A DNA stretch of 64,000 bases from Planctomycetota bacterium. GTDB taxonomy: Bacteria; Planctomycetota; Planctomycetia; Pirellulales; PALSA-1355. Location: positions 1-64,000 of the forward strand of contig QQVE01000015.1 in NCBI GenBank assembly GCA_003389325.1, in the 5' to 3' direction. The position numbers and the translations under genes were made by a program. Below the pieces are notes generated by a model. It was not told the DNA's origin. It did not search any database and worked only from the letters and a program-made list of their open reading frames with translations. Positions 25,501-33,138 of the stretch are shown one piece after another. Positions within the stretch are counted from its first letter, which is position 1, and the number at the start of each line of letters is the position of its first letter.

Positions 25501-26343
25501 TCCGAACTCCCAAGGCTCGTTGGGAACGTTCGTCTCGTCGAGTTGCATGTGTAATGTCACGCCGTCCAGCTCATCGGGATTCTGCACGAGCGACTGCGGT
25601 GCCGCGCCGAAGGCCGCCACGAGGTCAGCGATCGCGCCCGGTTCCGGTGCCATGCCCTGCATGGCATCCACCTCGACGAACAGATCCTTGTGCTCGGGGT
25701 TCGTGTTGAGCTCTAAGTCGATCACATCGTCGTAGTTGGCGTCGATGCCGTCGGTTTCCCAAATGTCGAACAGCCCGTCACCGTCGGTGTCGCTGCTCGG
25801 CCCGATATAGAACGACAGACGGCCGCGATCGGTGTCGCCGTTCCCTTCCACGACGCTTGTAGGAAAGTCAAACGCTCCCTCGGACTCAGACCACTGCAGC
25901 GTGTTCAGATCGTACTCCAGCGTCAGCTTGTTGATCCCGCTGCGCGGGTTGATGTCGATCGGATCGTCCGGGTTGAAGTCGTCCACGTCCTCTACCGAGA
26001 TCTCAATCGGCACGATCGGATTGCTCGAGTCGACGAACCGGGTGAACGTCAGGCCGGCCATCCCGAAACCGCGGGGCGGAAAACTCACGTTGCCAGTGTC
26101 GACACGCGGAAAATCAGCAATCTTGACCCCGAACTTGTAGGTTGTCTCCCCGCTGCCGGGATCTGGAAAGTCGATCTCCTCGTAGCGAGTGATGGCGACG
26201 GTCACGGGAACCATCGCCAAGAGCAAACGACTCTCGAGAGCCTCGGAACCAAGTCGACGTTGGTACGGCCCGACCGTCGGCCGCCTTCGCCGCTTGGCAT
26301 CAACAAGATGAGAACTCCTCCGAGAACCAGTTCGCAAAAACAT
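22501..26343 (-). CDS. Giant secreted metzincin-type protease with FG-GAP repeats
   Basis: A 1280-aa surface or exported protein. Its N-terminus is long and Arg-rich and leads into RLGSEALESRLLLA (about 30-43), a variant of the planctomycete LEPR-XLL export/sorting motif. Around 374-385 is HELGHALGLGH, the complete metzincin zinc motif (HExxHxxGxxH), followed by the Met-turn SVMNY, so the protease should be active. Calcium-type DxDxDG loops (DTDGDGLFDIWE) precede it. The middle is beta-repeat material, and the last ~320 residues are FG-GAP/VCBS repeats (GDVTGDGIPEIITA, GDVNADGRNDIVVA). The start is set by GGGAGGT six bases before the ATG at 26343. Confidence 0.85.
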   Translation of the reverse strand: MFLRTGSRRSSHLVDAKRRRRPTVGPYQRRLGSEALESRLLLAMVPVTVAITRYEEIDFPDPGSGETTYKFGVKIADFPRVDTGNVSFPPRGFGMAGLTFTRFVDSSNPIVPIEISVEDVDDFNPDDPIDINPRSGINKLTLEYDLNTLQWSESEGAFDFPTSVVEGNGDTDRGRLSFYIGPSSDTDGDGLFDIWETDGIDANYDDVIDLELNTNPEHKDLFVEVDAMQGMAPEPGAIADLVAAFGAAPQSLVQNPDELDGVTLHMQLDETNVPNEPWEFGFSEFDAIKANTDPNVAGGFGTTAERASDNAAAILKAKGWVYRYSIFANEVADRRIGAAELGTTSEAPLGGNDFWVALGELGGGTRDEQAGVFMHELGHALGLGHGGDQVSASRNYKPNYHSVMNYLWDVPYRLGPAPTAFEQAFANSWRLDYSRRAFNDLDENDLDEAAGIGGDPGNIVRLRDGRYLPEVGPIDWNGDGDSNDQGVVADVNGTGTQNFLTGSEDWSRLKYNFRNSYEYYNDPLPQDVDLDLTIFEYRDSINALVYAAGIGDGADDLTLRRSGDLFEVFDNLTAEVVASRAVDQTRLIEIIGTDNEDDTLTIDLSTGDFAPPGGIAYAGGDGGNDRLKVIGHAAANVAYAPSPTTPGAGMITTESGGNLHTISFTGLEPVEVSGFAGVDFTSAGSTDVLSLAAGLSFAGDPAYVLSGSSDAVPFESLTFFDAETFTLDAATNDGPTPGDTIDLTLNPGAGVGTLRIEGGAGSDVFSVAASPLAAAGPAPVIELAGMDESDIYAIDVDALAATVVIVDDSGAADEVVVTDSGDGKFVDYSIAGNAITTRFTAGGGRAFAGLTYPAGQMESLSLTGTTGANRFFVTPDETTTLTIHGNAPSFAGPGVDYLEVDFADTAGPKLTYSGPPSGNGVWEFLGDGVPVEGDRRPIHFTGIEKLNYFEILAAGAAAGFGRQPRVHVYDARSGELQLDFLAYSPSWWGGVRVATGDVTGDGIPEIITAPSGYHYPQVRVFDLMTGDQIYSFMASSPGFNTGIFVAVGDVNADGRNDIVVAREFGLPLVHVFENTGQANAPFQHYRPTTTPWFTKTPTINAYPDWFLFASGIGGLAVGNVVGDPNGAAEIIVSSGGGLTPIVRVFDYHNNGTSSRPAKEIRPFGWFAFFGSVSLAVANIDSQSGLADIVMGADRGGRSQVAVWHNDTNTINRFTAYTGSDRNAPVRVAIKHSGPGGAAQIFTAQGRGGRSEEIRRFDALGNLVDAIFEDDPDFANGFWLG

Positions 26344-26838
26344 CGCTGACCTCCCGTACGAAGACTTCCAGGTTGCGGCGTGGCGGCGGCCTCCACGGTT
26401 CTTGTGATGTGCCGGTGACGTGCAGCGCTCCGGGCGCAGTCCGGAGAGATATGGACCGGCGATTCTTGCACTGATGCGGTGCGGATTCAAGAATTCGCTG
26501 GAATTTTTCGCGGCGAAATCCTTGTCACTGCTTCGCTCGCGCGGCGCGTGCGCCGCGCTGGTCCGCTTCCATGCCAGCACTTCAGTGCCACCGGCGAACC
26601 ACCAAGAAGGCGACCTCGCCGGCGGCGCTTCGTCATGCCCGAACGAGGAAACGGAGGCCTCCCGGATGCACGCGTTGTAGCGGTTTTTCCGCCGTTTGCT
26701 TCGAGTGAACGCGGGGCATTCGACGATCAAGTCTTTGTGACCGTTCAACTTGCGCCTCGAGTGTACCGGTTAGGCAAGCTCGGGGGTTTCTTTTCTGCAA
26801 TGCACGGAATGCCACTAAGCCGACCAAACACCGATCCA
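26344..26838. promoter_or_regulatory. Divergent regulatory region with a GC palindrome
   Basis: About 495 bp between the leftward metzincin and the rightward porin. It holds the metzincin Shine-Dalgarno sequence and a perfect palindrome (26539-26558). Long open frames exist on both strands but have no recognisable protein features. Confidence 0.4.
26539..26558. repeat. 20-bp GC palindrome
   Basis: GCGCGGCGC, a GT spacer, then GCGCCGCGC. The arms are perfectly complementary, with a 2-bp centre. The spacing is too short for a stable hairpin loop but suits a dimeric DNA-binding protein. Confidence 0.45.
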
Positions 26839-28128
26839 ATGAAGTTGCGCCGACCCCGGGCTGCTCTGTTGGCCTGGTTTTGTTTCTGTTGCGCCGTGGC
26901 CGTTCGGGCCGAGGCTCGCAACGGCCTGGGACCGATTCCCACCGGCCGTGGCGGCGTGAATCAGGCATTCTCCGATAACGCGGAGATGGTCGTCGACAAC
27001 CCGTCCAGCATGGTCAACGTGACCGGCGACGGACTGTGCGAGTTGGGGGTGACGACGGCGATTCCCGTCAGCAGCTACTCCGATTCCTACGGCAACGACG
27101 TCAACTCCCTCGTGCGGCCGCAGCCGGGTCCCGTGCTAGGAATCACCAAGACGCTTCCCAGCCGGCGCTGGGCGGTGGGCATCGGATTGTTTGCTCCCAA
27201 CAGCTTCGGTGCCAGCTACGGCGAGTTGGCCAATCCGATCTTCGGGCCCACCGAGTCGAGTTCCAGGGGCATTCTGATCCGGCTCTTGCCGGCGGTTGCC
27301 TACAAGGCGACCGACCGCCTGGCGCTGGGGCTCTCGTTCGGTGCCGGCCTGTCGTACTCCTCGTTCAAGGGCCCGATGTACCTCCAATCCGGCCCGCTAG
27401 TGGGCACTCCCGTGCTGCTCGACGCCCGCGGCACCGGCGTGGCACCGATCGGCGCCGTTGGCATGCAGTATCAATTGTTCGAAAACACCCGCATCGGCGC
27501 CACCTACACGGTGCCGTCCGACTTCTGGCTGCGCGGCGCGACCAACGCCACGTTTTCCGACGGCGGACTGATCGAGAGCCACTTCAACAGCAAGATGCGC
27601 CTTCGCTGGCCGAGCACGCTGGCCTTCGGCGTCAAGCACGACTTCTGCCCCCATCGCCGGATGGCGGCCGACCTGATCTGGACGCACTGGGCCGGCGCCT
27701 TCAGCGACATCAATCTGTTGATCTACGATCCCAGCAATCCGGCGGTCGAATCGCTGGTGGCGGCCGCCGGCGGCTCGCTGCCGATCGACGTGAACATGCC
27801 GCAGCATTGGACCGACACGGTCACGTTTCGCCTCGGCTACGAAGCCGACCTGAGCGACACCAACACGCTGCGGCTTGGCTACGACTATCAGCCCAGCGCC
27901 GCGCCCGAATCCACCTTCAATCCGTTCGTCACCAACGTGCTGCAACACGTCTTCAGCATCGGCTTCAGCCACAAGCTGCGGCACACCATCTTCAACGTGG
28001 CGTATCAATACGCGATGGGCCAACCGCTGCACATCGGCACCAGCGGCCTAATCGGCGGCCAGTTCGACAACAGCAACTACGAATCCGACGCGCACTACGC
28101 CACGATGAGCTTCTCGGTTCCGTACTAG
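26839..28128 (+). CDS. FadL-like outer-membrane porin
   Basis: A 429-aa protein with a signal peptide (about 1-25) and the start of a mature OmpP1/FadL/TodX-type barrel: ARNGLGPIPTGRGGVNQAFS, DNAEMVVDNPSSMVN, then alternating amphipathic beta strands to the C-terminal aromatic strand (SFSVPY). FadL-type porins carry hydrophobic compounds across the outer membrane. The N-terminal hatch-like Asn/Pro segment is visible. The Met at 26839 gives the most compact signal peptide. A Met at 26800 would add 13 residues, and neither has a strong ribosome-binding site. It is divergent from the metzincin. Confidence 0.82.
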   Translation: MKLRRPRAALLAWFCFCCAVAVRAEARNGLGPIPTGRGGVNQAFSDNAEMVVDNPSSMVNVTGDGLCELGVTTAIPVSSYSDSYGNDVNSLVRPQPGPVLGITKTLPSRRWAVGIGLFAPNSFGASYGELANPIFGPTESSSRGILIRLLPAVAYKATDRLALGLSFGAGLSYSSFKGPMYLQSGPLVGTPVLLDARGTGVAPIGAVGMQYQLFENTRIGATYTVPSDFWLRGATNATFSDGGLIESHFNSKMRLRWPSTLAFGVKHDFCPHRRMAADLIWTHWAGAFSDINLLIYDPSNPAVESLVAAAGGSLPIDVNMPQHWTDTVTFRLGYEADLSDTNTLRLGYDYQPSAAPESTFNPFVTNVLQHVFSIGFSHKLRHTIFNVAYQYAMGQPLHIGTSGLIGGQFDNSNYESDAHYATMSFSVPY

Positions 28129-28291
28129 GGGTCCGACGGGCGTTTCCCCGCGGTTTGTCGCATCGCCGCGACCCCTCTTGTCCCGCCCCCCAGCTTTTTC
28201 TGGGATAATGCAGGCTCCGCGGCGTCTTCTTCTGTAGAGGCCGGAATCGCCGGGCCGGTGTGCCGGGCACTGTGGCGGAGCACGACTCTCG

Positions 28292-28801
28292 ATGGCGCAC
28301 GACGACCAGATGCCCCGCCGGCTGGCGGACTTGCTGGCCGAGCACGGACCGGCGCTGGTGCTGTACGCCCGAGCGTGGTGCGACTGCCCCGAGGACGTCG
28401 TGCAGGACGCGCTGGTCGAGATGGTGAGCCGCAGCCGGCCGCCCGATCACGTCGTGGCCTGGCTGTTTCGCGTCGTGCGCAACGGCGCGATCAGCGCCGG
28501 CCGCAGCGCTCGGCGACGCCAGCAGCGCGAGCAGAGCTGCGCGGCCCGCGAGACGTGGTTCGACGATGCGGCCACCGCGATCGATGCGGCCGCCGCCACC
28601 GAGGCCCTGGAAACCCTGTCGCCCGAGCTCCGCGAAGCGGTCGTCGCGCGGATCTGGGGACAACTCACTTTCGACGAAATCGCCAAGCTGACGGATACTT
28701 CAAGCAGCACCGCGCAGCGCCGCTACGAGCAAGGCCTGCGCCACCTATACACGAGACTGGAGAAGCCATGCACGACGAACCCGCCTTCGACCCCGAGCTA
28801 G
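28292..28801 (+). CDS. ECF-type RNA polymerase sigma factor
   Basis: A 169-aa sigma-70-like factor. Region 2 covers about 10-80 (DLLAEHGPALVLYARAW, CPEDVVQDALVEMV, VVAWLFRVVRN) and region 4 covers about 105-155 (LETLSPELREAVVARIWGQ, then LTFDEIAKLTDTSSSTAQRR). It belongs to the short planctomycete ECF group. The C-terminal ~12 residues lie in a 34-bp overlap with the next gene, suggesting coupling and possibly autoregulated co-expression with the membrane protein below. GATAAT near 28202 follows a small CCCAG/CTGGG hairpin, but I cannot call a promoter with confidence. Confidence 0.9.
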   Translation: MAHDDQMPRRLADLLAEHGPALVLYARAWCDCPEDVVQDALVEMVSRSRPPDHVVAWLFRVVRNGAISAGRSARRRQQREQSCAARETWFDDAATAIDAAAATEALETLSPELREAVVARIWGQLTFDEIAKLTDTSSSTAQRRYEQGLRHLYTRLEKPCTTNPPSTPS

Positions 28802-29265
28802 ATCGCCTGGCGGCGCGGCTGGCGGCGCTGCCGCCGCGGGCCGAGTGGCAGCGCGACTCGTTGATGTTCGCCGCCGGGCGAGCCTCGGCCAACCGGCGGC
28901 TACGCACGGCCAACCGCGCATTGGCCGCCACGAGCTTGGCGCTAGCCGGGCTGGTCGTGGTGCTGCCGTTTGCCCTGCGACGCGGCGGCGATCCCCTGCA
29001 AGCGAGCATGTCCGAATCGCAGCCGCCGTCGGCCCATGCACCCCCGTCGGACGAGCCGCCGCACGAGCCGCGGCACGAATTCGACGCCTCGCCCAGCATG
29101 GCCGAAGGCCCCACGCATTTTCGGCTGCGGCAGGGTCTGGCAAGCGAATCGCGATCAGACCATGCCCCGGCGGCCAGCGGGCCCGCGTCGCTGCCGACGA
29201 GTATCGAACGTTCACCGATCCCGTCGTCGCGCGAACTGCTGCGCGACTACCTGCAAACTAGTTGA
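28768..29265 (+). CDS. Single-span membrane protein in the ECF sigma operon (possible anti-sigma)
   Basis: A 165-aa protein with a short cytoplasmic N-terminus (about 1-48, PELDRLAARLAALPPRAEW), one membrane span (ALAATSLALAGLVVVLPFAL) and a Pro/Ser-rich periplasmic tail. Its ATG lies 34 bp inside the sigma-factor reading frame. Size, topology and linkage fit a sigma-regulatory (anti-sigma-like) membrane protein, but no zinc-binding HxxxCxxC motif is visible. The role is an inference from position. Confidence 0.75.
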   Translation: MHDEPAFDPELDRLAARLAALPPRAEWQRDSLMFAAGRASANRRLRTANRALAATSLALAGLVVVLPFALRRGGDPLQASMSESQPPSAHAPPSDEPPHEPRHEFDASPSMAEGPTHFRLRQGLASESRSDHAPAASGPASLPTSIERSPIPSSRELLRDYLQTS

Positions 29266-29314
29266 AGCGCCGCCGCCCCAGACTCTTAACATGCCAACCC
29301 GCGAGGAAACCGTC

Positions 29315-30766
29315 ATGCCCGCCACACCAGGCCACATGGCTTCTCATACACGCGCGACGACTCGACTGCTGACAATCCTTGCCGCGGGGATCTTCTACCC
29401 TGCCCTGGCATCGCTCGCGTTTGCCGAAGAACCGGCGCCGCTCGAGCTCACCGTCAGTCCCGCCGCCGAGCCGGTGCCGGCCTTGCGCTACCATCTGCTC
29501 CCGCCGCTCGAAGACCGCGTCCCCGGCAATGCCACGCCCATCTACCTGCGCCTGGTGTACGAGCAGGGAGACGAATGGCGGCGGCTATGGCGTGAAGAGC
29601 CGAGCCGGCTGCTGGAAATGCCTTTCGACGAGATGCCCCTGGACGACGCAGCTCGTCTGGTGGAGATCTTCGACACCGCACTGGAGCAGATGTCCGCGGC
29701 CTCGCGCCGCTCGGAATGCGATTGGCAGTACGTCGTTGAGAATCGCGACCCGTTGATGGTGCTGCTCCCCGACGCTCAATCGATGCGCAACAATTCCAGG
29801 CTGCTGGCGGTTGCCGCGCGGTACTACATTCGCACCGGCAACTTCCCCGCCGCACTGACCACGCTGGGCGACGGACTCGCTCTGGGCGAACACGTGGCCC
29901 GCGCCCCCTTCCTGGTCAACCAACTGGTTGGCGTCGCCAGCGATCGCATCATGCTGAGCGAGATGGACCACCTGGTCGAATTGCCGGACGCCCCGAACCT
30001 GTATTGGGCGCTGGCCGAGTTGCCGCGCCCGCTCATCTCGCTGCGACAGGGGCTGGCGTCCGAAAGTCAACTCCTGGTGATGCGGTTCCCCGAACTCGGC
30101 GATCTGTCGGCGCCGCTCGATTGGTCGCGGCTGGCCACCAAGTTGCGAGGTTGGGCGAGCGAGATTGCTCGCTCGGAGAACGATACCGACGCCCTGGCCG
30201 CGCTGGCCAAGCTGCAAGAGATTCCCAAGGCCTCGCTTGACAGGGCCCGCGAGGCGCTGCCTTCGATGACCGAGATCACGCCGGACACAATCGCCGACAT
30301 GGGCGACGCGGAAGTTGAAGTCCGGTACACCGTCGCGCTGCATCGCGAGACGTCCGCAGCCTCGCGCAAGTGGTTCTATGCACCATACTCGGCCAGCGTG
30401 CCCGACTACGTCGAGCGCACCGAAGCGCTTCGGCGTGACACAGAGGAGCGCGAGTTGTACCCCTTGGTCTCATTTCTAACCCCGATCCGAGGCAATCTGC
30501 CGGCCGCGATCGCCAGCCTCGATCGATTGGTCGCCCGGCAGCAAACCATTGAAGCCCTCCGCATGCACGCCGCCGCCACGGGCCAGCTTCCCGCCACGCT
30601 CGACGACGTGAAGCTCGTCCCCGTGCCGCTCGACCCCGCCACCGGCACGCCCTTTCGCTACACCCGCGACGGCGACGCCGCCGTGCTCGACGTCACCTAC
30701 AACTTCGGCATGAACGAAGAAACCCTCCGTCTGCCGGTGCGCATTCGGTTGCGCGAGCAACAATAG
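29315..30766 (+). CDS. Secreted conserved hypothetical protein in the ECF sigma operon
   Basis: A 483-aa exported protein with a signal peptide after the Arg-containing start (about 1-40, ending SLAFAEEP). The body is mostly alpha-helical with no catalytic motif I can name. The C-terminal ~70 residues (QTIEALRMHAAATGQLPATL, then PVPLDPATGTPFRY) match a module common at the C-termini of planctomycete secreted proteins. The ATG at 29315 is chosen over 29291 because GAGGAAA sits just upstream. It is the third gene of the sigma operon and a likely target of that sigma system. Confidence 0.75.
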   Translation: MPATPGHMASHTRATTRLLTILAAGIFYPALASLAFAEEPAPLELTVSPAAEPVPALRYHLLPPLEDRVPGNATPIYLRLVYEQGDEWRRLWREEPSRLLEMPFDEMPLDDAARLVEIFDTALEQMSAASRRSECDWQYVVENRDPLMVLLPDAQSMRNNSRLLAVAARYYIRTGNFPAALTTLGDGLALGEHVARAPFLVNQLVGVASDRIMLSEMDHLVELPDAPNLYWALAELPRPLISLRQGLASESQLLVMRFPELGDLSAPLDWSRLATKLRGWASEIARSENDTDALAALAKLQEIPKASLDRAREALPSMTEITPDTIADMGDAEVEVRYTVALHRETSAASRKWFYAPYSASVPDYVERTEALRRDTEERELYPLVSFLTPIRGNLPAAIASLDRLVARQQTIEALRMHAAATGQLPATLDDVKLVPVPLDPATGTPFRYTRDGDAAVLDVTYNFGMNEETLRLPVRIRLREQQ

Positions 30767-30808
30767 CCCTGCAACTGCCGCCGCGCCGTCGCGCACCGAA
30801 TGCCGTCG

Positions 30809-31399
30809 CTAAAAAAACAGCGCCGGCGAGCGGGGCAGGTCCTGGAACTCGGGGGGCATGCCGAGGTTCTGGCCGACGAAGTCGTCGAGCGTTTCGCGGG
30901 TCTGCTTGGACAACAGCCGCTCGAGGCCCTCAATCCCGGCGTCGGTGATCATGTAGGGCAGATACGAGAACAGCAGCCGCCGCCCCCAGCAATGGGCGTA
31001 CACGGTGTAGGCGCGCGCCTCTTGCCGCTTCTTGCCCGTCAGCAGGCAGGTGTCGATCCAGGGATCGAACGCCTCGCGCGATTGGTCGAGCAGCGACCGG
31101 CGGCGCTCGACCAGGTCGACGCGCTCTTCGAAGTGCGCCTCCATCCGCATCCGCGACTCGGCCGACAGCTCGCACTGCATGCCGCCGATGCACGTCAGGC
31201 AGATCGCGAACTCGTAGATTGGCTCTTCGCCCACGAACGACCGCTCGATCACGTATTGCTCGCCCGCGTCGAGCAGACCCTCGCCGCCCAGCTTCTTCTC
31301 GCAAATGAGGCATTGCTCGAAAGGCTGGCCCTCAAACGTGCGAAACAACCGGGGAATCTCGATGAACTCGTCGTGGATTTCCAGTCGCGGCAGATCCAT
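30809..31399 (-). CDS. Cys-rich conserved hypothetical protein
   Basis: A 196-aa cytoplasmic protein. The N-terminal ~75 residues contain EQCLICEKKL and ICLTCIGGMQC, two CxxC pairs that could bind zinc or an Fe-S cluster. The remainder is helical, with DTCLLTGKKR and an Arg-rich turn. I believe it is a planctomycete-conserved protein of unknown function. The start was chosen as the second ATG (31399) because AAGGAG lies exactly six bases before it. The first ATG overlaps that ribosome-binding site. Confidence 0.7.
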   Translation of the reverse strand: MDLPRLEIHDEFIEIPRLFRTFEGQPFEQCLICEKKLGGEGLLDAGEQYVIERSFVGEEPIYEFAICLTCIGGMQCELSAESRMRMEAHFEERVDLVERRRSLLDQSREAFDPWIDTCLLTGKKRQEARAYTVYAHCWGRRLLFSYLPYMITDAGIEGLERLLSKQTRETLDDFVGQNLGMPPEFQDLPRSPALFF

Positions 31400-31683
31400 G
31401 GGCATCTCCTTGGTCCGGGGCGCATCGTCAACGCCATTGTAGCGGACCTGTACCGCCAGGCGGGAGAGAATGAACACGATGTTCGCCGCGAATCCCCGCT
31501 CGGGCGATCGGCGGCATCTTCCGTTCAAGCCCATGGGCGTACTCCAGCCAACTGCGGGCGCTCACTTCAAGCAACGGCTGACGCATCCCCCGCCCTGCCC
31601 GGGACGAGAGCGATGGCAAAAACCGTCGTCAGCGGCGACAATCAGATCGCGGCGCAATGCTTCACTCTACGCTCCTGAGTCCG

Positions 31684-32529
31684 ATGCAAATCCATCACCT
31701 GCGCAATGCGACCCTGCTGCTCTCGATCGGCGAGCGGCGGATCCTGGTCGACCCGATGCTCTCGGAGCCCGCGGCGCTACCTGGCTTCAAGCTCGTCGGC
31801 GGCGGCCGTCGCCGCAACCCGCTCGTGCCGATGCCGGACAATGCCGCGGCGGCGTTCGACCAGGCGACCGACGTGTTGATCACCCACGAGCACCCCGACC
31901 ATCTCGACAAGCCGGCCGTGCAATGGATCGTCTCGCGCGATCTGCCCGTCTGGGCCAGCACGGTCGACGCAGCCAGCCTGGCCGGCAAGGGACTGCGCGC
32001 CCGGGCGCTGCCCCATGACGCGTTCTGGTTGCCAGTCGAAGTCATCCCGGCGCGGCACGGGCACGGCCTGATCGGCTGGCTGATGGGCCCGGTGAGCGGC
32101 TTCTATCTCGCGCCGCCGGACGAGCCCAGCATCTATCTCACCGGCGACACCGTGCTCACTGACGAAGTGCGCGCGGCAATCGCGCGGCTCCGGCCCCACG
32201 TGCTGGTGGCCCCCGCAGGCACCGCCAACTTCGGCTTCGGCAAAGATCTGATGTTCAGCGTCGGCGAACTGGTGGAGCTCGCCCGCCTGGCCCCGGGCGA
32301 CGTGGTATTCAACCACCTCGAAGCGCTCGACCACTGCGGGCTTTCCCGCGCAACCCTACGCCAGCATCTGCACTCCGCAGGCGTAGCCGAGCGCGTGCAC
32401 ATTCCACAAGACGGCGAGCGACTCGAATTCACGCGCCCCGCGACAGAAGCGCCCGTGCCGCCGGGCACCTCACCCTATCGCCGGCCCGGCTTCCAGAAAT
32501 GGCTCACGGCCAAGTTCGCCGGAACCTAG
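31684..32529 (+). CDS. MBL-fold metallohydrolase (UlaG-like)
   Basis: A 281-aa metallo-beta-lactamase-fold protein. The metal-binding signature THEHPDHLD is near residue 65, followed by RHGHG, YLTGDTVL and FNHLEALDHC. This set, and the opening MQIHHLRNATLLLSIG, fit the UlaG/L-ascorbate-6-phosphate-lactonase-like branch. The substrate is unknown. The Met at 31684 is preferred because the family begins at this point, although 31657 is also in frame. No strong ribosome-binding site is visible at either. Confidence 0.82.
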   Translation: MQIHHLRNATLLLSIGERRILVDPMLSEPAALPGFKLVGGGRRRNPLVPMPDNAAAAFDQATDVLITHEHPDHLDKPAVQWIVSRDLPVWASTVDAASLAGKGLRARALPHDAFWLPVEVIPARHGHGLIGWLMGPVSGFYLAPPDEPSIYLTGDTVLTDEVRAAIARLRPHVLVAPAGTANFGFGKDLMFSVGELVELARLAPGDVVFNHLEALDHCGLSRATLRQHLHSAGVAERVHIPQDGERLEFTRPATEAPVPPGTSPYRRPGFQKWLTAKFAGT

Positions 32530-32546
32530 CGGCCCGGTCGAGCGCG

Positions 32547-32912
32547 TCACAAATTCTGCCCCACGCGAATCAAATTACCGCTTGGGTCGCGCAGCTTGAA
32601 CTCGCGCATGCCGAATTCCTCGTCAATCACGGTGCTGACCGGCAGGCCGGCGGCGCGGAAGCGCTCGTGCCAATCGTCGGCCGACACGACGTGCAGATAG
32701 ATGCCCGCGCGGTTGGCCGCCGGATCGAGCGACGGCGCGTGCGCCAGGTGCAGCAGCTCGGCGCCGTCGTGCATCACGAAGGCATACGTCTCGTCGTAGG
32801 CCTGAATCTCGAAACCCGCCGCGCGGTAAAACGCCTGGGCTTCGTCCATGTCGCGCACGGGAAAGATCGTCTTGGTGACGATCCGCCGGTCGCCGGTTCC
32901 TGCTTGTCCCAC
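32547..32912 (-). CDS. VOC-family (glyoxalase-like) protein
   Basis: A 121-aa protein with the betaalphabetabetabeta motif of the vicinal-oxygen-chelate superfamily: IFPVRDMDEAQAFYRAAGFE, AGIYLHVVSADD, and the C-terminal FKLRDPSGNLIRVGQ with its metal-ligand Glu/Asp region. Family members include glyoxalases and antibiotic-resistance dioxygenase-like folds, and the substrate is not predictable. The GTG at 32912 gives a typical family length. An ATG 28 codons upstream would add unrelated sequence. It is convergent with the MBL gene and divergent from DUF2254. Confidence 0.78.
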   Translation of the reverse strand: MGQAGTGDRRIVTKTIFPVRDMDEAQAFYRAAGFEIQAYDETYAFVMHDGAELLHLAHAPSLDPAANRAGIYLHVVSADDWHERFRAAGLPVSTVIDEEFGMREFKLRDPSGNLIRVGQNL

Positions 32913-33138
32913 GTTGCGTGTCCCCGTTGCAGTCGCTCTTACGGTTGCCAATCGCGCCGGCGGCAAGCGCTTGCCGGGGCGCGTGGGATTGTACACGATC
33001 CGCCGAAGTTAGACCTCGCATTGTGCGGCGTGTGAGGTCATTTCCACCCTCTTTAAGGGACTTGGCGGCCAATACGCCTGTCCGGAACAATGTTGTAGAA
33101 TCGTGATGCCTACGATGTCAGCTTTGGCCGGAGTGACC

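Noticed and set aside
28175..28210. CCCAG/CTGGG hairpin followed by GATAAT as the sigma-operon promoter
   Set aside because: It has a possible -10 box but no acceptable -35 at the right distance, so it was not listed as a promoter.
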